A DNA stretch of 64,000 nucleotides. It comes from Flammulina velutipes (lineage: Eukaryota > Basidiomycota > Agaricomycetes > Agaricales > Physalacriaceae). Location: the NCBI GenBank assembly GCA_011800155.1, contig CM022368.1, positions 248,001 to 312,000 on the forward strand, read 5' to 3'. Below, piece by piece: positions 1 through 11,105 of the stretch. The position numbers and the translations under genes were made by a program. Below the pieces are notes generated by a model. It worked only from the letters and a program-made list of their open reading frames with translations, made no database searches and had not been told where the DNA came from. The first letter of the stretch is position 1. Each line of letters begins with the position of its first letter.

Positions 1-557
1 TCAGGAAACTGATTAAGCGAGCTGGCTCACCCGTGCTTCATGGATAACAGATGGCGAAGGAGACCATGTGTGAACAGTGCCTATGTGGCGTATCCGAGAA
101 TTACTTGCAACGGTTGAATTCAGGCGGCGGCTAGGACAGCACTTACGGAAGATTAAGCGAGGCAGAGGATGCGAGTCGGGGCGGTGGAAAGCGGCGAGTT
201 TCCGTTTTAGGATTGAAAAGTCGAATTATGATTGGATAGCGACTGGTGGGAGACAGGTTTCCGAGAACCCAGGAAGATGGAACACGAGGTCAACGGGGAC
301 GACATTCCCGAGAATGAGGAAGACCATGAAATAGACGCTGTGAGTATGCACTGAGAATACGTGGAGAAGACAGTGCATTGAACGTCGGAAGGCTGGGAAA
401 TGTCCATGCGATATGTGTCAGTTTAGCGCTGTTGTGCCAAGCGAGCCGAAAGCGAACCGGCTCGATTCCGGAAAATTAATGATGACGGATGGTGGATGAT
501 ACAGACGCGTTGCTCCGGCCTTACCGCAGCCACACTCTGCCCTTTCCATCCGACGAA
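1..557. other. Intergenic, no gene resolved
   Basis: I see no gene that I can support. A short open plus-strand stretch starting with ATG at 279 reads acidic (MEHEVNGDDIPENEEDHEID) and runs into a GTGAGT donor-like site near 340. It could be one exon of a gene cut by the window edge, but no partner exon was found. Confidence 0.35.
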
Positions 558-567
558 TATATAAAGG
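558..567 (+). promoter_or_regulatory. TATA box of the 616-1149 gene
   Basis: The sequence TATATAAAGG lies about 50 bp before the ATG at 616. It is a good match to a fungal TATA box and the only one near this start. Confidence 0.5.
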
Positions 568-615
568 TCCAACGAGACAGCATGGACTTCCCCAAATCAC
601 GACGCCACTACCACA

Positions 616-1149
616 ATGCAGCGAGACCTATCGTACATCCTGGATCCGTCCTACTCCACCAAACACGCTACGCAGCCTCGCATCTACGTTGACCGCAAGG
701 GCAACATGCACGATCCCGATTACCGCTTCTTCCCAGCAGTTTCTACTTCCTCCAACTCACCACCATCATCGTACGAGGAGGAATACATCGATCCATTCTC
801 ATCGCCCTCATCTTCATCGCGACGTCTATCCACGAGCACCACTACCTCTCCATTCTACCCAACACCGCCACCGCCGATCTCTTCTTCCCAATCACACTCC
901 ATACTCTCTTGCAGCGATGCAAGAAAGCAGCGTAAATCACCCCGCCGCGTATCCCTGGATTCATACCAGGCAGAGGAAGAAGAGGATTATGGCTCGGATG
1001 ACGATTATTCGTCCGAGGTCGATGAGGAAGAGGAACACAAGTCGAGGGTCCATGGTTCGGTGAAGAGGGAGTTTCAATCCATCGCTCTGTCTATGAGCAT
1101 CGGGGTTTTTAGAGCGCGGCGCAAAGTCAAGAACGCCCTCCGCCGCTGA
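616..1149 (+). CDS. Small Ser-rich acidic protein, function unknown
   Basis: This is a single-exon gene of 177 residues. I do not recognise a family. It has a short ordered N-terminus (MQRDLSYILDPSYSTKHATQ), a long low-complexity stretch of Ser and Pro (about residues 45-105), an acidic block of Glu/Asp (about 120-145), and a basic C-terminal end (about 155-177, ending RRKVKNALRR). The start is supported by a TATA box about 50 bp upstream and by the absence of an earlier in-frame ATG near it. No signal peptide or membrane segment is visible. The composition suggests a mostly disordered intracellular protein. Another frame is also open over part of the gene, but its composition (His/Arg-rich) looks like a shadow. 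Confidence 0.6.
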   Translation: MQRDLSYILDPSYSTKHATQPRIYVDRKGNMHDPDYRFFPAVSTSSNSPPSSYEEEYIDPFSSPSSSSRRLSTSTTTSPFYPTPPPPISSSQSHSILSCSDARKQRKSPRRVSLDSYQAEEEEDYGSDDDYSSEVDEEEEHKSRVHGSVKREFQSIALSMSIGVFRARRKVKNALRR

Positions 1150-2215
1150 ACGTTGGACTACGTTCGCTCATATACCCCACCACGCCGAACTTATACCCAC
1201 ATCCCATTGTATCGCATCGCATCACGCACTATGCTCTCTGTTATATATCAACTATGCATTCGCATTCGCATTACCTATTACCATTACTTGTAGCGTAGTT
1301 TTCGTACATTTATGTTGTAGTTGTAGAAACCTTTACCTTTGCATAACATGTCTCGAGTTCACATATTTTACTGGTGGCGGCTGCGCCACGAAGTTGGGTT
1401 AGACAAAATATGTCAATATTTAATTCCACTTCCGGATCGAGACGTGAGCTGTGTATTCGTGTGGGTCCAGGCTTGATGTGGCGCCATAAGTACTTACGAG
1501 TGTCACTCTTGAGTTAACTTTAAGTCTTGCCAATGACATGTACAGTACTGACCCGACTCTTTAGCACAGTACCGTTCTCTTCGACTTTAATAATAACACA
1601 GGGCTCTCATTGTGGCTATGGAAACGAGATGAGTACCAGTATTACGCGTCCCATCTGGCCGCCAGCGCTCTCTGAAATCGAGTTCACAAGCACCTCCTTA
1701 TGTCGACACGTACAGACTGATAATGAGGATGTGGCGCCGCCGGTTTACGCGCTCATACCAGTTTAAGATCAAACATGAGCGGTCCAGCTACAGACGCTGC
1801 CCATCGCGGTCGATTTTAAAGACAGCGGGGTAGCTGAGCCGCCGTGGGACTACATAGAACCATTTCGAGCTGAGTCCTGATCTCTTCAAGATCATCATCT
1901 TCTGGTTGTTTCATCCTAAAAATTGCACACGAGCGCTCGTAGATGCTGGTATTTCTATCCAGAGATATTCTATCAGTTAAATCCAGCACTGCTGCCACCT
2001 CGATGCGAGAAAAGCACATTGAACGTTCGACAAACATTGCACCTATTTTTAGATCAAGTTTGATGGCCCGATCGCGAAAGCGTAGACCGCCTGCTTCGAA
2101 CCATGATCACACAATTAAAACGGTGTACGTTAATCATCAAATGGCACAGCTTCTCCCTCGTTCCTCTCTTACTTTCACTTCCACCGTCTTTCCTTAGCTT
2201 TTCCATTCGTTCAAC
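1150..2215. other. Intergenic, about 1.1 kb
   Basis: Short open stretches on both strands have no splice partners or recognisable motifs. The part just before 2216 is pyrimidine-rich, as is common upstream of fungal starts. Nothing else is supported. Confidence 0.4.
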
Positions 2216-4562
2216 ATGCCTGGCGCCCACAGGAGGATCACTTCGATTCCACGAAGGGACTCTGACCAGTCACTTCTCTCATCTGCTGCGCTCATGGCGC
2301 CCATCCCGGGTTCTCCTAGTGTGGATGTAAGTTCTGTTCTGTATGGAACCCAAAGGAATGGTTCTAATGATTCTATCCTTCCAAAGTCGCACGTCATGTC
2401 ATCTGAATCTACTCCCTACACCATTGCTACGAGTGTGCGAAGACACCAGTCGAAAACCACGTCGATTTCTAGCAAAGTGAGTTGTCATACGCTACGTGTT
2501 TCCCAAATCTTATAACACAGCTGTAGTACTCGCTTCACGCCGATCCACGTACTTGGGGATCCAATCTCAATCCACAATTCGCGGAGCCCGACGATGCCCT
2601 TCACAACCCAACTGTAAAGGGCGGAAAAGTGGTGGACGACGTGCAGGTGACCTGGTCTCTGCGTGGCGTCAGCAATCTCGGGTGCCTGGGTTTATTGCTC
2701 CTCGCCTTGCTTCTTCTCTTGTAAGGGCTTTCACTTCAATTTGGACTTGTAATTTGAATCTACCATTAGCGCCGGATACCCTGCTGTCAGTTTTCAACGA
2801 CGACACAACTATGATAATCACCCACTTGGGGTGAATGCGAGTGGACAGGTGCCATACATGCCAGGGTCTTTCTCACTTGTGGACCCGGACACGCCCCAAG
2901 ACGCGCGCACGAGAAAATCCTGGCGCGATGGAGATGACTGGCAGCTCGTATTTTCTGACGAGTTCAATGTGGACGGGCGGACATTCTATCCCGGTGAAGA
3001 TCCCTATTGGGAGGCTCAGGACATTCATTACTGGGTCCGTGTCCGGTTCCTGCCATCCCAACGATGAGAGCTGATATAGCACGCTACCAGGGCACAAACA
3101 ACATGGAGTGGTACGATCCTGATGGGTTGACTACCGCAGATGGGAGCCTCGTAGTTACTCTCTCGGAGAAGGAGGCGCACAACCTGCATTACCAGGGAGG
3201 GTTAATGACAACGTGGAACAAATTCTGCTTCACTGGTGGGCTCATCGAGGCCTCGGTACAGCTTCCAGGATCTTCCAACGTCGTCGGTCTATGGCCAGCC
3301 GTATGGACTCTCGGAAACCTGGGCAGAGCAGGGTACGGTGCTAGTCTTGAGGGAATGGTATGTTCATTCATTATGCATCCGAGTCATTCAAGCTCAATAT
3401 GCTTGGAATCACAGTGGCCGTACACATACGATAGTTGCGATGTTGGTGCCGCTCCGAACCAAACGATCAAAGGACAGCCGTTGGCCGCGGCGACTAGTGG
3501 ATGGGACGATGCAAACTATGCCTTGTCGTATCTTCCTGGACAGAAGCTTTCTCGTTGTACGTGTCCAGGTGAAAGTCATCCGGGACCTGTCCATCAGTCA
3601 GACGGTACATACGTCGGGCGCTCTGCACCAGAAATCGATCTCATCGAGGCGCAGGTAAACCAATATGCTCCTCTATTCTGCAGTCCCAGCGAGATGTAAC
3701 CATGTTTTCTCTCCTATAGGTCACCGATGGCGTTGGCGAGGTGTCTCAGTCAGGTCAATTCGCGCCGTTCAATGAGAACTACGTCTGGGAAAATCTGACC
3801 AACGCGATTATCTTCGATAAAACTAAATCGAGGTTGAACACGTACAAAGGTGGAAGCATGCAACAGGCCGCGTCGATCGTCTCGGAAACCAATCCCAATT
3901 GCTACCAGCACGGTGGAACGGGTTGTTTTTCGATCTACGCTGTTGAGGTAAGTGCACGTTAGCTTGCCCTATGTCGGAAGTACTCATAGCGCGAACATAG
4001 TACAAGCCTGGATACGACGATGCTGTAAGTCATTTCTATTTCAACCATGGTTCACTATTAATATCCACCTTTAGTATATCCAATGGGCGAATGACAATAA
4101 ACCCGCCTGGCGTCTCCAAGGTGCTGGCCTCGGTCCCGACTCCGCCGTCGAAATCTCTACACGACCTATCCCACAAGAACCTATGGTCCGTTCCACATAT
4201 TCCCACTGATCACTCTTAACATGATTTTCCCATAGTATCTAATCATCAACCTCGGCATGTCCAAGAACTTTGGCGAAATCGACCTGGAGAACCTAGTTTT
4301 CCCCGCTATCATGAAGATAGACTACATCCGTGTGTATCAAGACCCGAAGCATATCAACCTCGGGTGCGATCCTGCGGAATTTCCGACGCAGCAATACATT
4401 AACACGTATGTTTGTCTACCTCGGTTGTTCGTAGTAGGGCGCTAACAACAGAATTATACCGACAGTTACATCGAGGCGTATACCAATCCCAACTTGACGA
4501 CTTGGCGAGACGACTACGGACAGCCGTTCCCGAGGAACTCCCTCGTAGATGGGTGCGATTAG
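2216..4562 (+). CDS. KRE6/SKN1-type beta-glucan synthesis-associated GH16 protein
   Basis: This is a type II membrane protein of the secretory pathway needed for beta-1,6-glucan assembly in fungal walls (known for the family). Eleven exons join cleanly: 2216-2326, 2387-2476, 2527-2720, 2770-3034, 3091-3357, 3415-3654, 3720-3947, 4001-4024, 4075-4185, 4236-4405 and 4466-4562, giving 598 residues. In order they encode a Ser-rich cytosolic N-terminus, the family block LHADPRTWGSNLNP, one Leu-rich membrane helix (around the 2720/2770 junction), then the GH16-like domain opening with WQLVFSDEFNVDGRTFYPGE. The active-site motif EIDLIEAQV is intact at the end of exon 6, so the glutamates are present. 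Also typical are LEGMWPYTYDSCDVG, spanning exons 5-6, and the C-terminal KIDYIRVYQD. Introns are 49-65 nt. The length is typical for basidiomycete members. The assignment is firm; the exact substrate is not shown by sequence. Confidence 0.93.
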
Positions 4563-5142
4563 ACTTCCCACCCCATAGCAAATTCCATATACTTTCGGTG
4601 CTCTGTCCTTATACCCGTCCATTATCTGTGACCATTGCTATCCCACGATGTTGTAATTCGTTGTATCTATGCAATAACAAATGAAGTTCTTCCCATACTG
4701 TATTCATCTGTAAGGCCGCGTAACATGCACCTTAATGGTTTCATTTCCCTTCGGTGCGTTACATGGGGTGTACGACAGCCGTGTTTCCCTGGTCCCAACC
4801 TCTCTGATGGTGGATCCTTGGAGAGGAATGTAGATCACAGAGGAGTTGGGGAAGCCAAGTTGGAATGGGAATCCCGAAAATTTTGTGCGTTGCCATTCCG
4901 AAATTCCACTGGTCGGTAAAGAATAGATAGAGAAGGTTTGGACGCACCAAGAAAGAGATATCCTGCTCAAACTTGAAAACCTTCAGACTTGAACCAGGAG
5001 GGCACGGAAATTGCATTTCGGGAAGATAGGAATCCCAAAACGATTGGAGATGGTGTAGGTGTACAACGGATAACCTGAAGGACGCGTAGGACAGGCCTAT
5101 GAAAACTGGCATGGCTGATCATAATATAAACCACCTACAAAT
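4563..5142. other. Gap, possibly 3' exons of the minus-strand gene next door
   Basis: A minus-strand open stretch (5112-4759) rich in aromatic and Leu residues follows the donor-like site at about 5171 and an acceptor-like TTGTAG near 5134. It could be the 3' part of the membrane-protein gene at 5143-5793, but I could not join it in frame. Confidence 0.25.
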
Positions 5143-5793
5143 TTAAAAAGGGACCAAGCAAACAAGACTCACCCATCCAATAAAAAAGAGCATCCACAGG
5201 GCGATGTCGATGCAGAGGAATTTGCCAATGAACTCCTGCTTTGAGCACATCTGTCCCTCGAGCGAGTAGGGATCAGTCTCTTGTGCGTTTTCATCGAGCC
5301 GAGGATATGAGAGACAGAGAATGACGAGAACGATGCCAAAGAGGAGTTGGGTGTATAGAAGATAGACCGTAGACGCAGATTCAGCAACGATGCAGGAGCC
5401 AATCATGGATACAAGGAGGAATGGCTCAATGTACCAAAGGAATAGGAGTCGCCAACTGGAGCATCCATGAAATCGACGAGGAAGAGAATAATGGATAGCA
5501 TACAGCTCTCAAGGTTGTTTTCGTCGGTTGTCTCCATTTCCATTGCGCAGATGCAAGATGTCGCGGAGTTTGAAAAATCGATTATTCCGTGGGCGTCACT
5601 GTTTCTTTGGCCTGTTGTCCTGCCCAGCAAACTGAAAATCGAGGAATTCCTCTTGCAGCCTCACGATCTTCCCCAATGAATACAGTAATGGGCTTCCATC
5701 GCGTGTGGCGCAGTTGGACCTAAGGATTCCTATGAATATATGGTACAAATGATAACGGTGGGCATAGCCGATACGTAGATTAAACGAAAGCAT
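5143..5793 (-). CDS. Probable small multi-pass membrane protein, model uncertain
   Basis: I do not recognise the family. The clearest coding segment is at about 5450-5171 on the minus strand. It reads WRLLFLWYIEPFLLVSMIGS, continues with a second hydrophobic stretch (YLLYTQLLFGIVLVILCLSY), a polar Asp/Glu/Gln-rich loop, and a third segment (FLCIDIALWMLFFIGW) that ends at a GTGAGT donor. An upstream open stretch beginning at 5793 (MLSFNLRIGYAHRYHLYHIF) may hold the first exon, but the junctions between 5793 and 5450 could not be made to keep frame, so the start is not fixed. Three hydrophobic segments with a short acidic loop suggest an integral membrane protein. It could also be a decaying gene. 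Confidence 0.35.
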
Positions 5794-5925
5794 TGTGAAA
5801 TAGCGCAGCGCATGCAGCCAACGGGCAATCCGAAAAGGAAAGGAAAGAGAGAGGCAGAAAGTTAAAATGCGACTATTGATATAAGTAGGTATTGTTGGAT
5901 GAGTATAAGATGAGATGTAAGGTCT

Positions 5926-8900
5926 CTATAAAAGCGACATGGACGTGACATGCTCCATAGACACCCGCGCAGTCGCGGCAGACGACGTCCGGCTGAGCGC
6001 GTGCATATTGAACGCAGATACAGGCGGGTGAGATCCAGGCCCAGTGTACTGAGGAAGGATCGGCGAATTCTGCATGTCGATGCTAGTCCCCCGAGGGACG
6101 TCCTGCGGAACCGACGGGAACTCGTTGAAGAAATCTTCGCCCATCACTGTGCTAGGAGACGCAGACGTGTTCGAGGCCCAGGATACCGGGCGATGGGGCG
6201 TGGACGGCTCTTGGCGAGAGGACGATGAGGAGGGCTGTTCGAAGGTCTTCGATAGCGGACCGTTGGGGAGGGTGTTTAGTGGGGGAATGTTCAACTTCGA
6301 CTGCGACCGGCTGTGCAGCGAATGCGAGCGAGCAGGCGGAACAATGACAGTGGGCAGTTCGGGCGACGGTGGAACGCTCTTGGTGGACATCTTGGGCGCC
6401 TTGGGTGTTGATAGCCTTCGACTCATGCTCATCTTCGAGAATCTTCCGCCCTTCAAAGAGCTCAAGGTCCCTCGATCCACTGATAGGACATTCGTCAGCG
6501 CGCATGAAGAATAAAGATGAACGAACTTACCATCATCATCCGTCGTACTGACCATGCTCGCTCCTGACTTGGCTCGTCCCCTATGCCATATCCTGTCTGC
6601 AAACGACGACGCCCGGCTCATACTCCCAGTCTTCTGGGGCGATATCGAAGGCCACGCAACGCCACCGCCACCATTATTACCAGTACCGTTGTTCGCCGGA
6701 GGTGTCCTATCACCGTCATCCTCCACTAGCACAACCGGCATAGTTCCCGACCCAGCAAAGTCCACGCTGCTCTCCGGAGGCGTCACCACAGGAATCGAAT
6801 CATCAGAAGACAACTCGGACGACACCGACACGCTACTTCGTTTCGTCGCGAACCGCTTGAAAGTCCCCAAGTACCTCGCAGACGGAGATTTGGGCGGCGG
6901 CGTCGGAGGTACTTCATCCTCGGGAGTGGGCTGTAGCGTGGATACAGTGGAATACTGCGAGCTCGAAGCCCGTATTGAAGGAGGTCGCTCCATGGATGAA
7001 GACGGCAAGGGAGGAGAGTGGTCATCCTGCGATTCGTGTCCCGACCTGCTCCAGGACGAAGGCATCGTCCGCCCACTTTCCTGAGACGACGTGTATCCAG
7101 AGCTTTCCGCGCGGCTATGCCCAGATTTGGTCCTGCCCAACGTCGATGGTATTTTGAACGTCCGTTTATGTCGTTTTTGGGGAGGCAAGACAGGTTCCCT
7201 TGGGGCGACCACTGGCTCGACCGTCGGCTCCTCTGGTTTTGGCTGGGGAACAGGGGCGGGGGCCTCGCTGGGTAGTTCCCCGTTCATCAGCGACTGCTCC
7301 AGTCTTGCCGCCTCTTGCATCAACGCAGCCAAGTCACTGGAGCCAGGACTAGGAGGGGGCTCAACACCAGTGCGCCGCACACGGTTCATCTGGGGGGTCT
7401 GGGGAGGCTGACGGACAGGCGTCATGGTAGCGTGCACTTCACGGACCTTCCCATGCACTACCGCGTTGAAGGAACGCTGCTCTGCGTAATGCGACACAAA
7501 GGCGTGGGGATGGGAGAATGAATGGGAGGGTTTGTGAAGCGAAACGACGCCAAACTCTGTCTCTACCGGGCTCTGCTGAGGAAACGAGTTGTGGGTGGGA
7601 GAAGGTGTCCGCGGGTATTGCCGTTCCTGCTGCTGCTCGGGGACTGGATCTGGAATGGACGTCGACGGTGGGACAAAGGTTCCAATGCCCGTACTAGTCT
7701 CCTTCGACATCCGATGGGCATGTGTAGCATGCGTCGGGCTGGGCATCATGCTTTGCGGACGTTCTCGAGGCAACAAAGGGTCCAGATTCTGCGAACGCTG
7801 GGGAGTCGACTGTGAATAAGGTTCGATAACGAAAGGCGAATCGGGAAGCTGGTTTTGTTCTGTCGCCATCATATCAGAATATTTGGATTTGCCATCAAGG
7901 AAGGAGAAGGTTGTGAAGAGAGAGTCGTCCGAAAATTGGGAGACAGCCGATATTCGCCGAGTGGCATGGTCTTCTTCGCTGTCCGTGTCATCAGGAAGAG
8001 GGGGGGCTGTTGTCGGACCAGGTGTGGCGGCCGCTGGTGGGTCGAATTCTTCCACGATGGTGGGAACTGGGGACATTGTCTGTCGCTCTGGTTCCCCAGT
8101 GTCAACGTCGCCAAGGTGAGGGGTGGAGGCGTCAGTCTCTATGTCTTCAGACGTAGGAACTGGAGATGAAGCTTCCTCTGTAGAAGGGGGATGTGCGTCT
8201 TCTGGAATCGATTCGTCAGGACGACGACTCGGAGCGTCGTCGGTTATCCTTGAAGTGATTTCTTCCTCCTCTTGCGCGTCCTCCTCCTCCTCCTCTACCA
8301 CCACGACTGGATGATATATTTGAGAGTAGATGCTATCACCAGTCATGTGTACAGCCTAGTCAAAATTAGCTTTGATAGAGTGAACGAAGAACGACACGTA
8401 CAATGTCACTTCCAGAATGAATGAGGGTCGTTTCCATCTCGGAGGAAGTTTCGTCCGATAAAGGTGAGAGAGGCGCCTCGTCGTTGGGAGAACGTCCAAA
8501 CAGCCCGGGCGAAGGGGTATTGGGGCGTGAGATGTCAGACTGCGCGATTTCCGCCTTGCGAGCAATGTCGAGCGCGGAGGCAAAGGAAGGGCTCCGTGGT
8601 TTGTGTTGGTTGGCAGTACGAGGAAGGTCGTCGACGTCCAATGGAAGTGGGGAGAACGACCGAAACTGTCTGGGCTCGCGTTGAGCGTCGTCTGTATCGA
8701 GGTCGGACAGAGAGACGAGTCTTCGTGTCGGAGGAGGCAGGAGATTTGGTGGTCTCCCTACGGACGGTATGCGATTCCCGTATAGTTCGCCCCTTCGCTT
8801 CGACTGCCCGTTGTCCACCAAGGGCGGCGCACCCATTCCAAAACTCCCCCTCGGCGCTGGAACAGCTCCTTCCTTCTCGAATTTCGCAATTTTGTCGCGT

Positions 8901-9377
8901 AGGGCGCCAGGATGGTTCGTCGCGCCGCCAGTGTTGTTGGCATTGCTGTGACCATTAGGCGACGTGGCTCCTGCTTCTCTTTGCTGAAGTGCAGCTATAC
9001 GCTCCCTCAGGCTGACCTGGGGTGCTTGTAGACGAGACCTGGAGATCACAATCAAGGCCTGTCAATGGAGAAACAAAAAAGATCAACGCACATGGTACAA
9101 CTGGTAAACGAACGACTAGTAGAGACTCTCGCTACAGGACGACCAGCGACTGAAGCATGAGCTGTTCACGAAACACAACGACGACGACGACGGCAGAGGC
9201 AACAACGACGAAGACGACAGAAAGAGAGCGCGCAGGCCGACGGTGGAAGGAACAAGAGAAACGATTTGCCTAACAAGGAAATACTATCCCACCCTGCTGG
9301 CAACATCCGCGGGCAAGTTCTCGTAAATACTCTCGTGTTCTCTCCACTATTCGGACGTCTACTTACGCGAATGACAT
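5926..9377 (-). CDS. Large disordered Ser/Pro-rich protein with short coiled-coil N-terminus
   Basis: This is a 1008-residue protein of unknown function. Spliced exons on the minus strand are 9377-9367, 9038-8402, 8355-6531 and 6479-5926; all junctions keep frame. The tiny first exon encodes only MSFA minus its last base, then exon 2 opens with two short helical, probably coiled-coil blocks: VSLRERIAALQQRE and, 30 residues later, GALRDKIAKFEKEG. The rest is low complexity: many SP/TP sites, an acidic block (VVVVEEEEEDAQEEEE), poly-Pro pieces and phosphorylation-type Ser clusters. No enzyme motif or membrane segment is visible. The 51-nt intron at 6480-6530 is a multiple of three without a stop, so it could be retained. 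The pattern suggests a scaffold or polarity/cytoskeleton regulator, but that is inference only. Confidence 0.75.
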
Positions 9378-9511
9378 TGCATTTATCACGCTAAAGCATC
9401 AAACAAAAAGACACAACATGGATGGATACAGACAACAGTGCAGTAATAAGTCATGGTAGTAATACAAATGCAGGTAATGCTAATGAGAATGCAAATGGGA
9501 TAAGAGGAAAA

Positions 9512-10548
9512 TCATGACGATAAGTCGTATAACGACTGACGCTCGAGCAGAGCAATGTCAATTGCATGTCTCGGCTTGGGCCTTCGAATGGGGTAGTCCG
9601 TCCCGACGTCACAGTCCGCGCCGCCCAAGTCCCAGCCATCTTCAGGCGTTCGCGCTCGGAACTCCTCGCCCTCGACTCCCTGGTACGACGCCAGCCACTT
9701 GACCGGAATATCCACAAAGGGGACGTTCCCAGCCTTGGACGATGCGTGCGACAGCTCGAGGAACGAGGTCACAACGACGGGGACGATATCATCCCGTCCA
9801 ATCCGGATCGTGTGGTTCAGCGCAAACGCGCACAACACATCCGAGAAGGCAAGCCACTCTTCGTCTTCCATGATAATGGTGTTGTCCACTGGGGACCGTA
9901 TAATCTCCAACACGTTCTCCCTCGCTTCTTCGTAGTTTGCTAGACGCGATGATTGTGTAATGATCATCCTAGGAATTACAGTCAGTTTTACTCAAACCAA
10001 AAGTTGTGGATGGACTTACTTTTCTTTCAGCGTCATTCTCTCCTCCACGTCGACTTCTCCTTCAAGGGCCTCGCAGGCCAAAACGAAGAAGAGTCTCAAG
10101 AGCAGGCAAAGCCTCTCTATGACGTCGCTTCCGGGTTGGGTCAAATCCTCCTCGAGAATCTCATATCCGTCCAAAACCAACTTCTTGATGAATGCAAGAA
10201 TATGCACAAGGGTGAATGGCGTCTGGAAACGACAGCCCATCAACTCGTAGACCGTCTCATAGACAGCGCGAAAGTTAAGCATGCACTCAGGCTCACTAAA
10301 ATGCTTGTCAGTAAAAAATGTTGGACGTTTGTAGAAGAAAGAAAGACGCACATAACATCATCTCCGCTCATTTCATAAACGACGTATTTGGAAACCCAGT
10401 TCGTAAGGCTGAGCATGCAGGCGTCAAAGCTGGCCTCCGCGTCCGCGTCCGGTTCGGGTGAGGAGCGCGGGCTGATGTCGATGGGGTAGTCCTCGAGGTC
10501 GCAGTCCATGTTCGCAGGTGGTGGGTAGGGTGTGCGGGTACGAGGCAT
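9512..10548 (-). CDS. 306-aa conserved-looking protein, function unknown
   Basis: Exons 10548-10357, 10291-10020 and 9968-9512 join in frame to 306 residues. The protein has a Pro-rich N-terminus (MPRTRTPYPPPANMD), an acidic patch, then a mainly helical region: LSLTNWVSKYVVYEM, AVYETVYELMG, TPFTLVHILAFIKKL and RLCLLLRLFFVLACEALEG. No catalytic motif is visible. The helical run is loosely cyclin-like in rhythm, but I would not call it a cyclin. The same block recurs, diverged, in a broken copy at 44.95-45.46 kb (LSLTNWVS and TPYSLLHTLVFLQRF in equivalent places, with the intron in the same position), which shows this is a real gene family with at least two copies here. Confidence 0.7.
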
Positions 10549-11105
10549 GTTGTGTTGTAAAGTGGATGGGGTAGTGAGTAGTGAATATTGCACCAACTAC
10601 CACGTCGGTATATGTACTAGCCCCGGAGCGTGCGTCCCCCAGGGCCACCCCCATTGTTCAACAAATCAGGCAATAAAAGAAGCTGGTCAGAGAAAAAATC
10701 AACAATGGCAATTCCTTGGGGAGTAGGGCCGACTGCAGAGAACAATGGTATGATAGAAGAAGGTTGATGAGGGATAAACTGGACCCACTAGTGCACATAG
10801 AAACAATGAGTTGGCGCCGTTACTGGTCAGGCCACATTTTACAACAAACAGACCGAAAAGTTGCGTGTACACAATTGAAGCCAGATTTTTAGTGAGATTT
10901 CTGCAGATCCGTTATTGGTTCATGGTGGTACTAGTTGAAGTTGCGCAAATCTTTCCGGGATCTACATTCGGCAATCGCATTTCCATTGTGGCTGTGCAAT
11001 ATCGGTCTTCCCTCTTGACTGGCAAGGTCATCTCGGTCAGTAATTACTGTTGTCTACCTGCCACTCGCTTGCTTTAATTCTTTTCTTACAACAGCCTCTT
11101 TCCCA
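10549..11105. other. Divergent intergenic region
   Basis: This holds the 5' flanks of the minus gene starting at 10548 and the plus F-box gene starting at 11106. A TATA-like stretch (GGTATATGTAC) lies at about 10608-10618. No gene was found. Confidence 0.4.

Noticed and set aside
616..1149. His/Arg-rich alternative frame at 689-1063 inside the first gene
   Set aside because: It is fully contained in the better-supported frame, has no promoter of its own, and its composition is what an out-of-frame Ser-rich gene gives.
5950..9000. Several long plus-strand open stretches opposite the 1008-aa gene
   Set aside because: They mirror the low-complexity, GC-rich minus-strand gene and have no start context or family motif; antisense shadows.
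9512..10548. Calling the 306-aa protein a cyclin
   Set aside because: The helical rhythm is only loosely similar and no cyclin-box signature residues are visible.
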